A stretch of DNA of 64,000 nt from CAZYHS01 sp964647545 (lineage in GTDB: Bacteria > UBA10199 > GCA-002796325 > 1-14-0-20-49-13), in assembly GCA_964647545.1 (NCBI GenBank), contig CAZYHS010000001.1:80936-144935 (forward strand), given 5' to 3'. Positions 1 through 8,921 of this stretch are shown here, piece by piece (within the stretch, counting starts at the first letter, position 1; each line of letters opens with the position of its first letter). The notes beneath the pieces were generated by a model. The model ran no database searches, was not told the origin of the DNA, and was given only the letters and a program-made list of their open reading frames with translations. Position numbers and translations under genes: made by a program.

Positions 1-2
1 TC

Positions 3-599
3 AGAAATTTCGTTAAAAAGATAACCGACCACGTCGCGGCCGCGAAACCGGCCGACATGGACGCTTTGCTCGCCAGCAATTTTGAAGGCAAGACCGTTCA
101 AGATACTTTGACGGAGCTCGTTGCCAAGATCGGCGAAAACATCGGCATCCGCCGTTTTGTCATTAAGAACACGCAGGGGATAAAGGCGGCAACCTACATC
201 CACGCCGGTTCGAAAATCGGCGTTATCGTCACCTTCGACGATCCGAACAATAAGCTGACCAACGAAGTTGCCCGCGACGTCGCTATGCACGTTGCTGCAA
301 TGAATCCGGTCGCAATTCGCAAGAGCGACGTTCCTGCCGACGTCATCGAACGTGAAAAAGAAGTTTTCATTGGACAGATGGCCAACGAGAAGAAACCGCC
401 CGAAGTTATGGCTAAGATCATCGAAGGTAAGATCAATAAATATCTTGCCGACATCTGCCTTGAAGACCAGATCTTTGTTCGCGACACCACAGGTAAACTT
501 ACGGTCGCATCGATGCTTAAGGCCCTTGACGGCTCCATTAAAATCAGGGAGATTGTCAGATATCAGGTTGGCGAAGGCATCGAAAAAAAGAAAGACTGA
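3..599 (+). CDS. tsf: Elongation factor Ts (3' part, runs off the window start)
   Basis: EF-Ts is the guanine nucleotide exchange factor that recycles EF-Tu-GDP during cytoplasmic translation. The reading frame is open from base 3, so the ATG at 57 is internal and the N-terminal UBA-like region lies upstream of the window. The visible 198 residues carry the dimerisation/core domain pattern, including VKKITDHVAAAKP near the start, a second copy-like VARDVAMHVAAMNP, and the typical C-terminal stretch with KIIEGKINKYL and the D-x-T-x-K-L-T-V-A segment. It is the first gene of the tsf-pyrH-frr series, a widespread bacterial order that normally continues upstream with rpsB. Identification is firm; only the 5' end is missing. 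Confidence 0.96.
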   Translation, partial: RNFVKKITDHVAAAKPADMDALLASNFEGKTVQDTLTELVAKIGENIGIRRFVIKNTQGIKAATYIHAGSKIGVIVTFDDPNNKLTNEVARDVAMHVAAMNPVAIRKSDVPADVIEREKEVFIGQMANEKKPPEVMAKIIEGKINKYLADICLEDQIFVRDTTGKLTVASMLKALDGSIKIREIVRYQVGEGIEKKKD

Positions 600-635
600 T
601 TTTTTGCATTGAACGATCCCCCAAGGGAGTGAACT

Positions 636-1340
636 GTGAAATACAAACGTATTCTTCTTAAACTGTCGGGCGAGGCAATGATGGGAGCATCCGGTTTCGG
701 AATAGACACCGATGTCATCAGGCGCCTTGCCTCCGAGATTAAGGACGTTCACTCTCTTGGGATCGAGATCGCTATCGTTATCGGCGGTGGGAATATTTTT
801 CGCGGTTTGAGCGATTCGGCAAAAGATATGGACCGCTCGACCGCCGATTACATGGGGATGCTCGCTACGATGATCAACAGTCTGGCGCTGCAGGACGGCC
901 TTGAAAAAGAGGGTGTTAAGACACGCGTCATGAGCGCCCTCGAAATGCACAACGTTGCCGAACCCTACATTCGCCGAAGAGCCGTGCGCCACATGGAAAA
1001 ATCGCGCATCGTTATTTTCGCCGGCGGAACGGGCAACCCTTATTTTTCGACCGACACGGCGGCCAGTTTGCGCGCGATGGAGATCGGCGCCGACGTCATT
1101 CTTAAGGGGACAAAAGTTGACGGCGTTTACGACAGCGATCCAAAGAAAAATAAAGCCGCGGTCCGTTTTGAGGAGTTGACCTACATCGACTGCTTAAAAC
1201 GCGGATTAAAAGTGATGGACGCCACCGCGATATCGATGTGCATGGATAATAAAATGCCTATCGTCGTTTTCGATCTTTTTAACCGCGGCAATCTTAAAAA
1301 AGTTGTCTTGGGCGAAAAGGTCGGAACTCTTGTCTATTAA
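636..1340 (+). CDS. pyrH: UMP kinase
   Basis: Phosphorylates UMP to UDP using ATP, in cytoplasmic pyrimidine nucleotide synthesis. The protein is 234 residues, normal for the hexameric bacterial PyrH of the amino-acid-kinase fold. Seen in sequence: N-terminal LKLSGEAMMG nucleotide loop, IVIGGGNIFRG, the central TGNPYFSTDTAA motif and KGTKVDGVYDSDP. The start is GTG at 636, chosen because AAGGGAG lies 7 nt upstream (623-629) and the protein then begins MKYKRILLKLSGE as in the family. It sits 36 nt after tsf and 14 nt before frr. Confidence 0.97.
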   Translation: MKYKRILLKLSGEAMMGASGFGIDTDVIRRLASEIKDVHSLGIEIAIVIGGGNIFRGLSDSAKDMDRSTADYMGMLATMINSLALQDGLEKEGVKTRVMSALEMHNVAEPYIRRRAVRHMEKSRIVIFAGGTGNPYFSTDTAASLRAMEIGADVILKGTKVDGVYDSDPKKNKAAVRFEELTYIDCLKRGLKVMDATAISMCMDNKMPIVVFDLFNRGNLKKVVLGEKVGTLVY

Positions 1341-1354
1341 TTTACGGGGGACAT

Positions 1355-1912
1355 ATGGTCAGCAATAGCCTAACCGACTCAAAGACCAAAATGAACAAAG
1401 CTCTGGAGGTCCTCAAAACCGAGTTCCTCAAGATGCGAACGGGGCGCGCTACGCCGTCTATTCTCGACGATATCCGCGTCGAGTATTACGGACAGATGGT
1501 GCCGCTCAATCAGGTGTCGAACATTTCGGTGCCCGATGCTCGGCTAATTACGATTCAGCCGTGGGAAGCCGCGATGGTCTCGGTTATTGAAAAAGCCATC
1601 CTGAAATCGGGACTGGGTCTTAATCCGGCGCACGACGGCAAGTTGATACGCCTGCCCATTCCACCGCTGAACGAAGAGCGCCGTAAAGAACTTGTGAAAT
1701 ACGCAAAGAAGCTTGGCGAAGACGCTAAAGTGGCCGTGCGTAACATAAGACGCGACGCCAATGAAGGTTTCAAAAAACTCGAAAAGTCTGAGCATGTTTC
1801 CGAAGACGATCTGAAAAAGGGCGAAAAAGAGATCCAGAAGATGACCGACGATACGATCAAGCATATCGACGACCTTGTGGCATCCAAAGAAAAAGAGATC
1901 ATGACGATCTAG
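1355..1912 (+). CDS. frr: Ribosome recycling factor
   Basis: With EF-G it splits the post-termination ribosome so subunits can be reused. The 185-residue length is the family standard. Visible hallmarks are the N-terminal helix ending in FLKMRTGRATPSILDDIRVEYYG, the IQPWEAAMVSVIEKAI segment of the beta domain, and the long C-terminal helices (RRKELVKYAKKLGEDAKVAVRNIRRDAN). It follows pyrH by 14 nt with a GGGGGA ribosome site before the ATG and ends 5 nt before uppS, so it belongs to the same transcript. Confidence 0.97.
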   Translation: MVSNSLTDSKTKMNKALEVLKTEFLKMRTGRATPSILDDIRVEYYGQMVPLNQVSNISVPDARLITIQPWEAAMVSVIEKAILKSGLGLNPAHDGKLIRLPIPPLNEERRKELVKYAKKLGEDAKVAVRNIRRDANEGFKKLEKSEHVSEDDLKKGEKEIQKMTDDTIKHIDDLVASKEKEIMTI

Positions 1913-1917
1913 TTTTC

Positions 1918-2451
1918 ATGAACGCCATCCCAAGACATATCGCCATTATTATGGACGGGAACGGCCGATGGGCCGAATCCCGCGGGCTTTTGCGCGTTGA
2001 AGGCCATCGCAAGGGCATCGAGACCGTTGAACTTATTACCGAAGTTTGCAAAGATTTCGGCGTCGAGTTTCTCACGCTCTATGCTTTCTCGGATGAAAAC
2101 TGGGAGAGGCCGCGCGAAGAGGTTTCGGCCCTTATGGGGCTGCTTGGGCAGTTTCTAAAGGCGAAACGGGAAAAGCTCGTCCGCGAAAAAATAAGGTTCA
2201 TTACTATCGGCGAAACCGAAAGNNNNNNNNNNNNNNNNNNNNNNNNNNNNNNNNNNNNNNNNNNNNNNNNNNNNNNNNNNNNNNNNNNNNNNNNNNNNNN
2301 NNNNNNNNNNNNNNNNNNNNNNTGCGCCTACACAGAATTTTATTTCACCGAAAAATCGTGGCCCGATTTCGGCCGCGACGATCTTAAGGTGGCGATCGAT
2401 GACTATCGCCGCCGCGAAAGGCGCTTTGGCAAGACCAGCGCCCAGCTTTAA
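1918..2451 (+). CDS. uppS: Undecaprenyl diphosphate synthase, interrupted by an assembly gap
   Basis: Cis-prenyltransferase that builds the C55 lipid carrier for peptidoglycan and other envelope polymers by adding isopentenyl units to FPP at the membrane surface. The N-terminal part shows the diphosphate-binding HIAIIMDGNGRWA motif (catalytic Asp) and GHRKGIE, then TLYAFSDENWERP. The C-terminal part after the gap has AYTEFYFT and WPDFGRDD ending in RRRERRFG. Visible residues total about 143 against roughly 240-250 in the family, so about 100 residues are missing although the N run would encode only about 33. The gene is probably intact in the organism. It is 5 nt after frr and 9 nt before cdsA. 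Confidence 0.93.
   Translation: MNAIPRHIAIIMDGNGRWAESRGLLRVEGHRKGIETVELITEVCKDFGVEFLTLYAFSDENWERPREEVSALMGLLGQFLKAKREKLVREKIRFITIGETEXXXXXXXXXXXXXXXXXXXXXXXXXXXXXXXXXXCAYTEFYFTEKSWPDFGRDDLKVAIDDYRRRERRFGKTSAQL
2223..2322. other. Assembly gap of 100 N inside uppS
   Basis: Exactly 100 undetermined bases, a conventional placeholder for a gap of unknown length. Comparison with normal UppS length suggests the true missing sequence is about 300 bp. Confidence 0.98.
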
Positions 2452-2460
2452 GGGGGAACA

Positions 2461-3261
2461 ATGCTTAAAAAAGTGATTTCGGCGGTCGTTATGGCCGCTG
2501 TCGTTGCGGTTCTGATCGCCTTTGCTCCGTCGGCTATTTTGAAAATAGTCGTCCTTGCCGTTATAGCCGGCGGCCTCCACGAGTTCGTCAGGCTTGTCAT
2601 GCCGGCCGATGTCGTCTATCGCTCGACCGCCTTCTTTTTCGGTCTTGCCGCAGCCGCGGCTCTTCTTTTGTCTTCGTCCTACGCATTGTTTTTCGGCGTG
2701 CTGATAGCCGGTCTTTTTACATCGACTCTCATTTATATGAGGCACTCGACAACTCTTGAGGGGGTTACTTCGAGGATAGCTCTCACTTTGTTCGCCGCGA
2801 TTTACATCGGGGCGACGATTCCGTTCATCGGAAAAATGGCCAACATTTTGCACGGGCGCGCCTTGATATTTATGGCCATCGGCGGCGCCGCCATGAGCGA
2901 TACGTTCGCTATGTTCGCAGGCAAAGCGTTTGGAAGAACGAAGTTCGCACCTTTGACCAGTCCCAATAAAACGTGGGAGGGGTTTATTTGCGGAATTATC
3001 GGCAGCGTGGGAGCGATATTTTTCGTAAGGTGGGTGGCGTGGCAGGATTTGCCTTTTCACCAAGCGGTGTTGCTTGGAATTTTCATCGGCATAATCGGCC
3101 CGCTTGGCGATCTTATCGAATCTCTTATAAAACGTGATTTTCATGTAAAAGATTCGGGGAGTCTCATCCCCGGACATGGCGGACTGCTCGACAGGCTTGA
3201 CGCCTTGACCTTTGTGTCGCCCTTCGTTTACTGGTACGCGGTTAACTTTCTATCAAAATAG
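2461..3261 (+). CDS. cdsA: Phosphatidate cytidylyltransferase (CDP-diacylglycerol synthase)
   Basis: Converts phosphatidate and CTP to CDP-diacylglycerol, the precursor of bacterial phospholipids, in the inner membrane. The 266-residue protein is almost entirely hydrophobic with several predicted membrane helices. It carries the C-terminal family signature: IKRDFHVKDSG followed by LIPGHGGLLDRLDAL, with the conserved Lys-Asp and the metal-binding Asp residues. Start ATG 2461 is preceded by AAGGGGG. It lies between uppS and dxr, the standard neighbours in many bacteria. Confidence 0.96.
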   Translation: MLKKVISAVVMAAVVAVLIAFAPSAILKIVVLAVIAGGLHEFVRLVMPADVVYRSTAFFFGLAAAAALLLSSSYALFFGVLIAGLFTSTLIYMRHSTTLEGVTSRIALTLFAAIYIGATIPFIGKMANILHGRALIFMAIGGAAMSDTFAMFAGKAFGRTKFAPLTSPNKTWEGFICGIIGSVGAIFFVRWVAWQDLPFHQAVLLGIFIGIIGPLGDLIESLIKRDFHVKDSGSLIPGHGGLLDRLDALTFVSPFVYWYAVNFLSK

Positions 3262-3267
3262 CATCTT

Positions 3268-4410
3268 ATGAAAAGGATATCAATTTTAGGCTCGACAGGT
3301 TCTATTGGCAAAAGCACGATAGACGTCGTTTTGCGCAATCCCGAAAAGTTTGAGGTGGTAGCTCTTGCCGAAGGTCACGATGTCGGGCTGCTTTACGAAC
3401 AGATCAAATCGTGTCGCCCAAAGCTCGTTTCGGTTCGCGACGAAATTAGCGTCGAAAAGCTGAAAGCGCTCGGCAAAATAGATTGCAAAGTTGTTTACGG
3501 AATTGAAGGGGCATGTGAGGTCGCATCTTGTGCCGACGCCGACCTTGTCGTTTCGGCGATGGTGGGAGCGATAGGTCTTAAGCCGACTTGCGAGGCGATC
3601 AAGGCCGGAAAGAACGTCGCTCTCGCAAATAAAGAGACGCTGGTCGCCGCCGGCCCCGTGGTCACCTCTCTTGCGAAGAAACACAACGTAAAGATGATTC
3701 CCATCGACAGCGAACATTCGGCACTTTTTCAGTCGATCGTGGGGCATAACAAAGGCGAAATATCGCGCCTTATTCTCACGGCGTCCGGCGGGCCTTTTCG
3801 CGGATTCGACTCCTCAAGACTTGAAAAGGTCACGTTGCAGGATGCTCTTAAACATCCGAACTGGTCGATGGGGGCGAAGATAACTATCGACTCCGCCTCA
3901 ATGATGAACAAAGGGCTTGAGGTCATCGAGGCAAGATGGCTTTTTGACGTGCCGGTCTCAAAGATAGACGTTGTGATTCATCCTCAAAGCGTTATCCACT
4001 CGATGGTCGAATATATAGACGGCGCAGTTGTGGCGCAGCTTGCAAATCCCGATATGCGAGGGCCAATCGCCTATGCGCTGGCTTATCCCGAACGCGTTCC
4101 GTCGGGAATCGAGCCGCTCGATCTGGCAAAAATTTCGAAGCTGACCTTTGAAGCTCCCGACCGCGAAACTTTCAGATGTTTAAAACTTGCTTTTGAGGCG
4201 GCCGAAGTCGCGGAAAGTATGCCGTGTGTTCTTAACGCTGCCAACGAAGTCGCAGTCGCCGCATTTTTAGAAAATAAGATCGGATTCTTGGACATTCCAA
4301 GAGTCGTTGAAAAGGTAATGAACGCCCACCGAGTTGAGCATCTTGAAACGCTTGAACAGGTGTTCACGCTGGATGCGTGGGCCAGAAGAGAGGCGCAAAG
4401 GGGACTATGA
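3268..4410 (+). CDS. dxr: 1-deoxy-D-xylulose 5-phosphate reductoisomerase
   Basis: Second enzyme of the MEP isoprenoid pathway: converts DXP to MEP with NADPH and a divalent metal. At 380 residues it matches the family. Motifs seen: N-terminal NADPH-binding GSTGSIGKSTIDV, ALANKETLVAAGP, the metal-binding IDSEHSA, the catalytic-loop SGGPFRG, and HPNWSMGAKITIDSASMMNKG. It supplies the isoprenoid precursors that UppS, three genes upstream, consumes. Its stop overlaps the rseP start in ATGA (4407-4410), implying translational coupling. Confidence 0.97.
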   Translation: MKRISILGSTGSIGKSTIDVVLRNPEKFEVVALAEGHDVGLLYEQIKSCRPKLVSVRDEISVEKLKALGKIDCKVVYGIEGACEVASCADADLVVSAMVGAIGLKPTCEAIKAGKNVALANKETLVAAGPVVTSLAKKHNVKMIPIDSEHSALFQSIVGHNKGEISRLILTASGGPFRGFDSSRLEKVTLQDALKHPNWSMGAKITIDSASMMNKGLEVIEARWLFDVPVSKIDVVIHPQSVIHSMVEYIDGAVVAQLANPDMRGPIAYALAYPERVPSGIEPLDLAKISKLTFEAPDRETFRCLKLAFEAAEVAESMPCVLNAANEVAVAAFLENKIGFLDIPRVVEKVMNAHRVEHLETLEQVFTLDAWARREAQRGL

Positions 4411-5759
4411 GCTTAATCTATTTTATTATAGCTATCGGCATTTTGATTTTGATCCATGAACTTGGGCATTTCATAATGGCCCGCCGCGGAGGGATCAGGG
4501 TCGAAAAATTTTCGATCGGATTCGGGCCTACGCTATTGAAATTCAAGCGAGGCGAGACCGAATATAGGCTGGCTCCGATACCTATCGGTGGCTATGTAAA
4601 AATGACCGGCGAAGAGCCCGACGAAGATGGCGCTCTTCTTGACGAAAAATCGTTTGCGCGAAAGAGCGTTTGGACGCGCATTAAGGTCGTTGCCGCAGGG
4701 CCGATCATGAACCTTGTGCTGGCGCTGGTTCTTTTGCCGATCGTTTTCATGATAGGTCGGATGGAACCGTCCTACCTTGGCGAGCCTCCCGTGGTGATGG
4801 GCGTGAAAGCCAATTCCCCCGCTCAGGCGGCCGGACTTGAAAAGGGGGACGCCATTGTTTCAATTGACGGCTCGACCGTTGCGAGTTGGGACGATTTCAT
4901 GAAAACCGTTATCCTCTCCGGCGGAAAGCCCATGAAATTTGCGTTCAAAAGAGACGGCTCTGTCAGGGAGGTGGAAATATCCACTGCAGGCTTGCCTGAT
5001 ATCGGCAGCCGTTTTACAGGAATTGAGCCGATGTTCTTTCTTGGAAACGAGGCGGTCATTGACAAGGTCTCCGGCGGAGGCGCTGCTTACGAGGCCGGCA
5101 TAAAGTCGGGAGACAGAGTGTTGGCGGTGAACGGAACTTTGGTCACAACATGGACCGAAATGAGCGACGCCGTTCAGTCTCTCGGCGGTCAGAAATTGTC
5201 CATGACCATCGACAGAGATGGCGAGAAGTTTGAGATCGAACTTACGCCGAAGCTCGACCGTGAGAGCGGTCGTTATTTGATCGGCGTGGTAAAAGGGATG
5301 AAACCCTCAGACGTTCCAATGACGAAGCATAAGTATTCTCTTATCCCCGCCATCAAGAAGGGGGTTGACGAGTTTGGCTCGCTTGTGGGGTTGACCGGCA
5401 CGGTCTTAAAAAAGCTGGTTACCTTGCAGCTTTCGTATAAATCGCTTGGCGGTCCCATTCAAATCGCGCAAGCGAGCGCTTCGGCTGCCAAGTACGGCGC
5501 GGCGGAGTTCATATATTTTCTGGCTTTTCTAAGCATTCAGCTCGGCATTTTGAATCTTCTGCCGATACCTGTTTTAGACGGCGGCCACATAGTATTTTTC
5601 GGGATCGAAGCTGTTTTCCGCAAACCCTTGCCCGTTAAGGTACGCGCGGTGGCGCAGTACATAGGTCTTGGGGTGATCCTTACGCTTCTTTTCTTTGTGA
5701 CGATGAACGATCTTGAGAATGTTTGGGGTATCAAACGTCTTTTGGGGAAATGGTTCTGA
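4407..5759 (+). CDS. rseP: Site-2 metalloprotease RseP with two PDZ domains
   Basis: Intramembrane zinc protease of the S2P family; in characterised bacteria it cleaves anti-sigma factors and remnant signal peptides. The first helix carries HELGH (zinc ligands and catalytic Glu). Two PDZ-type domains follow around residues 125-290 (SPAQAAGLEKGD and AAYEAGIKSGDRVLAVNG). The C-terminal membrane region has NLLPIPVLDGGH with the third zinc ligand Asp. An in-frame ATG exists 30 nt upstream, but the ATG at 4407 is chosen because it gives MSLIYFIIAIGILILIHELGH, has AAAGGGG just upstream, and overlaps the dxr stop by four bases. Length about 450 residues is normal. Confidence 0.95.
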   Translation: MSLIYFIIAIGILILIHELGHFIMARRGGIRVEKFSIGFGPTLLKFKRGETEYRLAPIPIGGYVKMTGEEPDEDGALLDEKSFARKSVWTRIKVVAAGPIMNLVLALVLLPIVFMIGRMEPSYLGEPPVVMGVKANSPAQAAGLEKGDAIVSIDGSTVASWDDFMKTVILSGGKPMKFAFKRDGSVREVEISTAGLPDIGSRFTGIEPMFFLGNEAVIDKVSGGGAAYEAGIKSGDRVLAVNGTLVTTWTEMSDAVQSLGGQKLSMTIDRDGEKFEIELTPKLDRESGRYLIGVVKGMKPSDVPMTKHKYSLIPAIKKGVDEFGSLVGLTGTVLKKLVTLQLSYKSLGGPIQIAQASASAAKYGAAEFIYFLAFLSIQLGILNLLPIPVLDGGHIVFFGIEAVFRKPLPVKVRAVAQYIGLGVILTLLFFVTMNDLENVWGIKRLLGKWF

Positions 5760-6463
5760 TGAATACTTTGGGAATAGATACGACCAGCAGGGTGTCGTCT
5801 GTCGCAGTGTCGCGTGACGGCCGGATAGTTTGCTTCGATCTTCTCGGAGACGCGACGCAAAATCACGCTGAGACTATTTTGCTGCTGGTTCAAAAATGTC
5901 TTAACAGGGCCGCTTTGACGCTTGCCGATATCGACGCTTTTTCGGCGGCGATCGGCCCCGGTTCGTTTACGGGGCTCCGCATAGCGCTCGCCACGGCAAA
6001 GGGGCTGGCAATGGCGGGCGGTAAGCCGCTTGCCGATGTTTCATCGCTATTGGCGATGGCTTTTAGCTACGTTCATCAGAACGGCCCCGCGTCGGACGTC
6101 GTTATCGCCCCGTGCATCGACGCAAGAAAAGACGAAATTTACGGAGCTGCATATCTTCTTCTGGCGGACGGTTCGCTTAAAGAGCTCTTGGCGGAAGGAA
6201 TTTTTTCTCCGGCAGATTTTGCGTCAAGGCTGGCTGAAACGGAAAAGCATACAACCCTTATAGGAAGCGGGGCTCTTCGTTACGCCGAAATTCTGGAATC
6301 TAAAGAAAGAGGTCGCATTGTTTACACGGTTCCGGTCCCCTCTGCGATCGGCGTTGCGATGCTCGGAGCGGAAAAGATCGCTAAAAATAACGTGCAGCCG
6401 ATATCTGTTTTGATCCCAAATTATCTCCGCAAGGCCGACGCGGAAATTAAGAAAAATATTTAG
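5759..6463 (+). CDS. tsaB: tRNA threonylcarbamoyladenosine biosynthesis protein TsaB
   Basis: Partner of TsaD and TsaE in forming t6A at position 37 of ANN-decoding tRNAs. The 234-residue protein has the ASKHA-fold start MNTLGIDTTSR and the family motif IGPGSFTGLRIALATAKGLA. The chosen ATG (5759-5761) overlaps the rseP stop (TGATG) with TTGGGGAAA upstream; a longer in-frame start at 5723 would add 12 residues unlike the family. It ends the first operon. Its stop TAG shares a TTAG tetranucleotide with the opposing glgA stop, so no terminator separates the two genes. Confidence 0.94.
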   Translation: MNTLGIDTTSRVSSVAVSRDGRIVCFDLLGDATQNHAETILLLVQKCLNRAALTLADIDAFSAAIGPGSFTGLRIALATAKGLAMAGGKPLADVSSLLAMAFSYVHQNGPASDVVIAPCIDARKDEIYGAAYLLLADGSLKELLAEGIFSPADFASRLAETEKHTTLIGSGALRYAEILESKERGRIVYTVPVPSAIGVAMLGAEKIAKNNVQPISVLIPNYLRKADAEIKKNI

Positions 6464-7890
6464 CCGCGTTTTCTAAGTTCGGAATAGAGCTCAACGTATT
6501 CCTTTGCCGACGTGCGCCACGAAAAATCGCAGGCAAGTGCTGAGCTTATCATCTTCTTCCAGATGTCGGGTTTTCTGTAGGTTTCGAGCGCTTCAAAGAT
6601 ACACGCTAAAAGTGAGTCTTTATCATAATCGGAGAATTTAAATCCGTTCTCCATGTGGCGAATCGTGTCGTCTAGACCGCCTGTCGCGCGGACTATCGGC
6701 AGGGTGGCATATTTCAAGCTGATAAGCTGATTGAGGCCGCACGGCTCGTATTTGCTGGGCATTAGAAACATGTCGCTGCCGGCTTCGATAAGATGGGCCA
6801 GCGAATTGTCGAAGGCGATTTTTACGCCGAGCTTTTCGGGATATTCTTTGGCGGCTCCAAGCAGCATGTCGTGATATTTCTTCTCGCCGGTCCCTAAAAT
6901 CACAAGCTGAATATCATGTTTCATCAAAAGGGGCATCGCCTGTTCGAGAATATCAAAACCCTTTTGTGACGTAAGCCGTCCGACAACGCCTATCATCGGC
7001 ACATCGGCGCGCTGAGGGAGTTTGTAGGTAGTTTGGATACGCTCCTTGCAGATCGCCTTGCCTTTCATATCCTTCGGGCTGAACTTCGCCGGCAGAAGGG
7101 TGTCGGTCGCCGGATTCCACTCTCGGTAATCGATCCCGTTTATTATTCCGTAAAGATCGTTCTTTCTGAAAATCAGCACCGGCTCGAGCCCGCAGCCATA
7201 CTCGGGAGTGAGTATCTCCTGCGCATATTTTTTGCTGACCGTGTTGATGGCGTCGGCGAATGTGAGGCCGCCTTTTAGATAATTAAGTTTTCCGTAAAAC
7301 TCGAGTTTGTCGAACGTGAATAGGTCCCAGCCCAAACCTGTGACTGGCATATCGTTGTGACTGAAGAGCCCCTGATAACCGAGATTATGTACGGTGATCA
7401 GGCTTTTGGCGTTCATGAGCCCCTTGTTGTTCCTGCATAGAGTTTTCATGTAAACGGGAACCAGCGCCGACTGCCAGTCGTGGCAGTGCACAATGTCGGG
7501 GCCGAGTTGCGCTGCGACAAACAGCGCCGCACGACAGAAGAATGCGAACCTCTCCGCGTTGTCGGGATAGTCGCCTTCGGGGGTTTGATAGAGCTCAGGT
7601 CTGCCGAAGTAATCGTCCTGTTTGATAAGATAGGCCGTGACGTTGTGGGCAAGTTTTACCGTAAAAAGTTCGCCGGCAACTTCCTTGTTACTCATTGAAA
7701 CCTTGATCTGAATTTCGGCGTCTTTGATCTTGTGTTTTTTGGGGGATATTTTCGTCGTGTAGAAAGGCAGAATAAGCGAAACGTTGTGGCCTTCCTCTGC
7801 CAGCGCGAGCGGCAGGGCTCCGGCGACATCACCTAAACCGCCGGTTTTGCAAAAAGGGACGGCTTCACTTGCGATCTGAACGATATTCAT
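6460..7890 (-). CDS. glgA: Glycogen synthase (ADP-glucose type, GT5)
   Basis: Transfers glucose from ADP-glucose (possibly UDP-glucose) to the non-reducing end of alpha-1,4-glucan. The 476-residue protein starts MNIVQIASEAVPFCKTGGLGDV, which contains the KTGGL nucleotide-sugar binding motif, and has the C-terminal GT-B signature SKYEPCGLNQLISLKYATLP with the catalytic-site Glu. It is the last gene of the glycogen operon, 22 nt after galT. The 3' end overlaps tsaB by 4 bp in a convergent arrangement. Confidence 0.96.
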   Translation of the reverse strand: MNIVQIASEAVPFCKTGGLGDVAGALPLALAEEGHNVSLILPFYTTKISPKKHKIKDAEIQIKVSMSNKEVAGELFTVKLAHNVTAYLIKQDDYFGRPELYQTPEGDYPDNAERFAFFCRAALFVAAQLGPDIVHCHDWQSALVPVYMKTLCRNNKGLMNAKSLITVHNLGYQGLFSHNDMPVTGLGWDLFTFDKLEFYGKLNYLKGGLTFADAINTVSKKYAQEILTPEYGCGLEPVLIFRKNDLYGIINGIDYREWNPATDTLLPAKFSPKDMKGKAICKERIQTTYKLPQRADVPMIGVVGRLTSQKGFDILEQAMPLLMKHDIQLVILGTGEKKYHDMLLGAAKEYPEKLGVKIAFDNSLAHLIEAGSDMFLMPSKYEPCGLNQLISLKYATLPIVRATGGLDDTIRHMENGFKFSDYDKDSLLACIFEALETYRKPDIWKKMISSALACDFSWRTSAKEYVELYSELRKRG

Positions 7891-7912
7891 TTTTATCCCC
7901 CTGTCGGAATTT

Positions 7913-8911
7913 TCAGGCGTCTATTTCTCTTAAGAACTGCGCGGAGACTTCAGGCGATGTCGGATTGATGTAAAAGCCGCTGCCGCGTTCGAAGCCGGCC
8001 ATGCGGGTCAGCCTCGGGGTCAGTTCGATGTGCCAGTGAAAGACCTCGGGATTCTGCATCGAAAGCGGAGATGTGTGAATCATGAAGTTGTACGGCGGGT
8101 CTCCCAGCGCTTTTTCAAGTTTTTTGAGCGTACGCTGAAAGATCGACGTGAGGTTATGAAGTTCGTGCTTTGTGCAATCTTCAAAGTGCGAAGCGTGCTT
8201 TTTCGGAAGAATCCATGTTTCGAACGGAAAACGCGGCGCAAAAGGACATATCACAATGAACTCTTCGTTCTCGAGCACGACCCTTTTCTGATCTTCGATC
8301 TCCTGAGAAATGATGTCGCAATATAGGCAGCGCTCTTTGTACTGATAATAATGCTGGGCGCCGTTGAGCTCTTCGATGATCGTTTTTGGAAGAATAGGTA
8401 GCGCGATCAATTGCGAATGAGGATGTTCAAGGCTGGCGCCGGCGCGCTGCCCGTGATTTTTGAAGACAAGAATATAACGAAAACGGGGGTCCTTTTTTAG
8501 GTCGATCATGCGGTCGCGATACGCCCATAGCACGTCTTCGAACTGCTGCTCGGAAATGTTCGCAAGAGTAAGATTGTGGTCGGGGTTTTCAATTATGACT
8601 TCGTGAGCGCCGATTCCGTTCATCATGTCGTAGGGGCCGTCGCCGCGTTTATTAAGCTGGCCTTCTATCATCAGCGCCGGAAATTTGTTGGGGACCACGC
8701 GAATGCTCCAGCCCGATTTATTGAGCTGACCGCCGCCGGCTCTGTAGGCCAGAACTTCCGGCGGAGTTATGTGTTCGTTACCGTAACAAAAAGGGCAGAA
8801 TCCGCCTTTTTTTTCCTCTTTTTCAATTTTAAAGTCGCTGGGTCGTCCGGCTCGTTCCGTCGAAATAATGACCCACCTGCCGACTATCGGGTCTTTTCTT
8901 AACTCGGGCAT
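7913..8911 (-). CDS. galT: Galactose-1-phosphate uridylyltransferase-like enzyme
   Basis: Class I GalT fold of the HIT superfamily, which exchanges UMP between UDP-glucose and a hexose-1-phosphate. In the 332 residues one sees MPELRKDPIVGRWVIIS, a first metal-site pair CPFC followed by GNE, a second pair CLYC, and the active-site EHPHSQ motif carrying the nucleophilic His. The C-terminal HWHIELTPR is also typical. Inside an otherwise pure glycogen operon (10 nt after the GH57 glucanotransferase, 22 nt before glgA) it may act on glucose-1-phosphate released from glycogen rather than in galactose catabolism; that is inference, as no galK or galE is visible. Confidence 0.9.
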   Translation of the reverse strand: MPELRKDPIVGRWVIISTERAGRPSDFKIEKEEKKGGFCPFCYGNEHITPPEVLAYRAGGGQLNKSGWSIRVVPNKFPALMIEGQLNKRGDGPYDMMNGIGAHEVIIENPDHNLTLANISEQQFEDVLWAYRDRMIDLKKDPRFRYILVFKNHGQRAGASLEHPHSQLIALPILPKTIIEELNGAQHYYQYKERCLYCDIISQEIEDQKRVVLENEEFIVICPFAPRFPFETWILPKKHASHFEDCTKHELHNLTSIFQRTLKKLEKALGDPPYNFMIHTSPLSMQNPEVFHWHIELTPRLTRMAGFERGSGFYINPTSPEVSAQFLREIDA

Positions 8912-8921
8912 TTTATTCTCC

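Noticed and set aside
2155..3177. 340-residue minus-strand frame running through the first N gap
   Set aside because: It crosses undetermined bases and is antisense to uppS and cdsA; the peptide is basic low-complexity shadow sequence.
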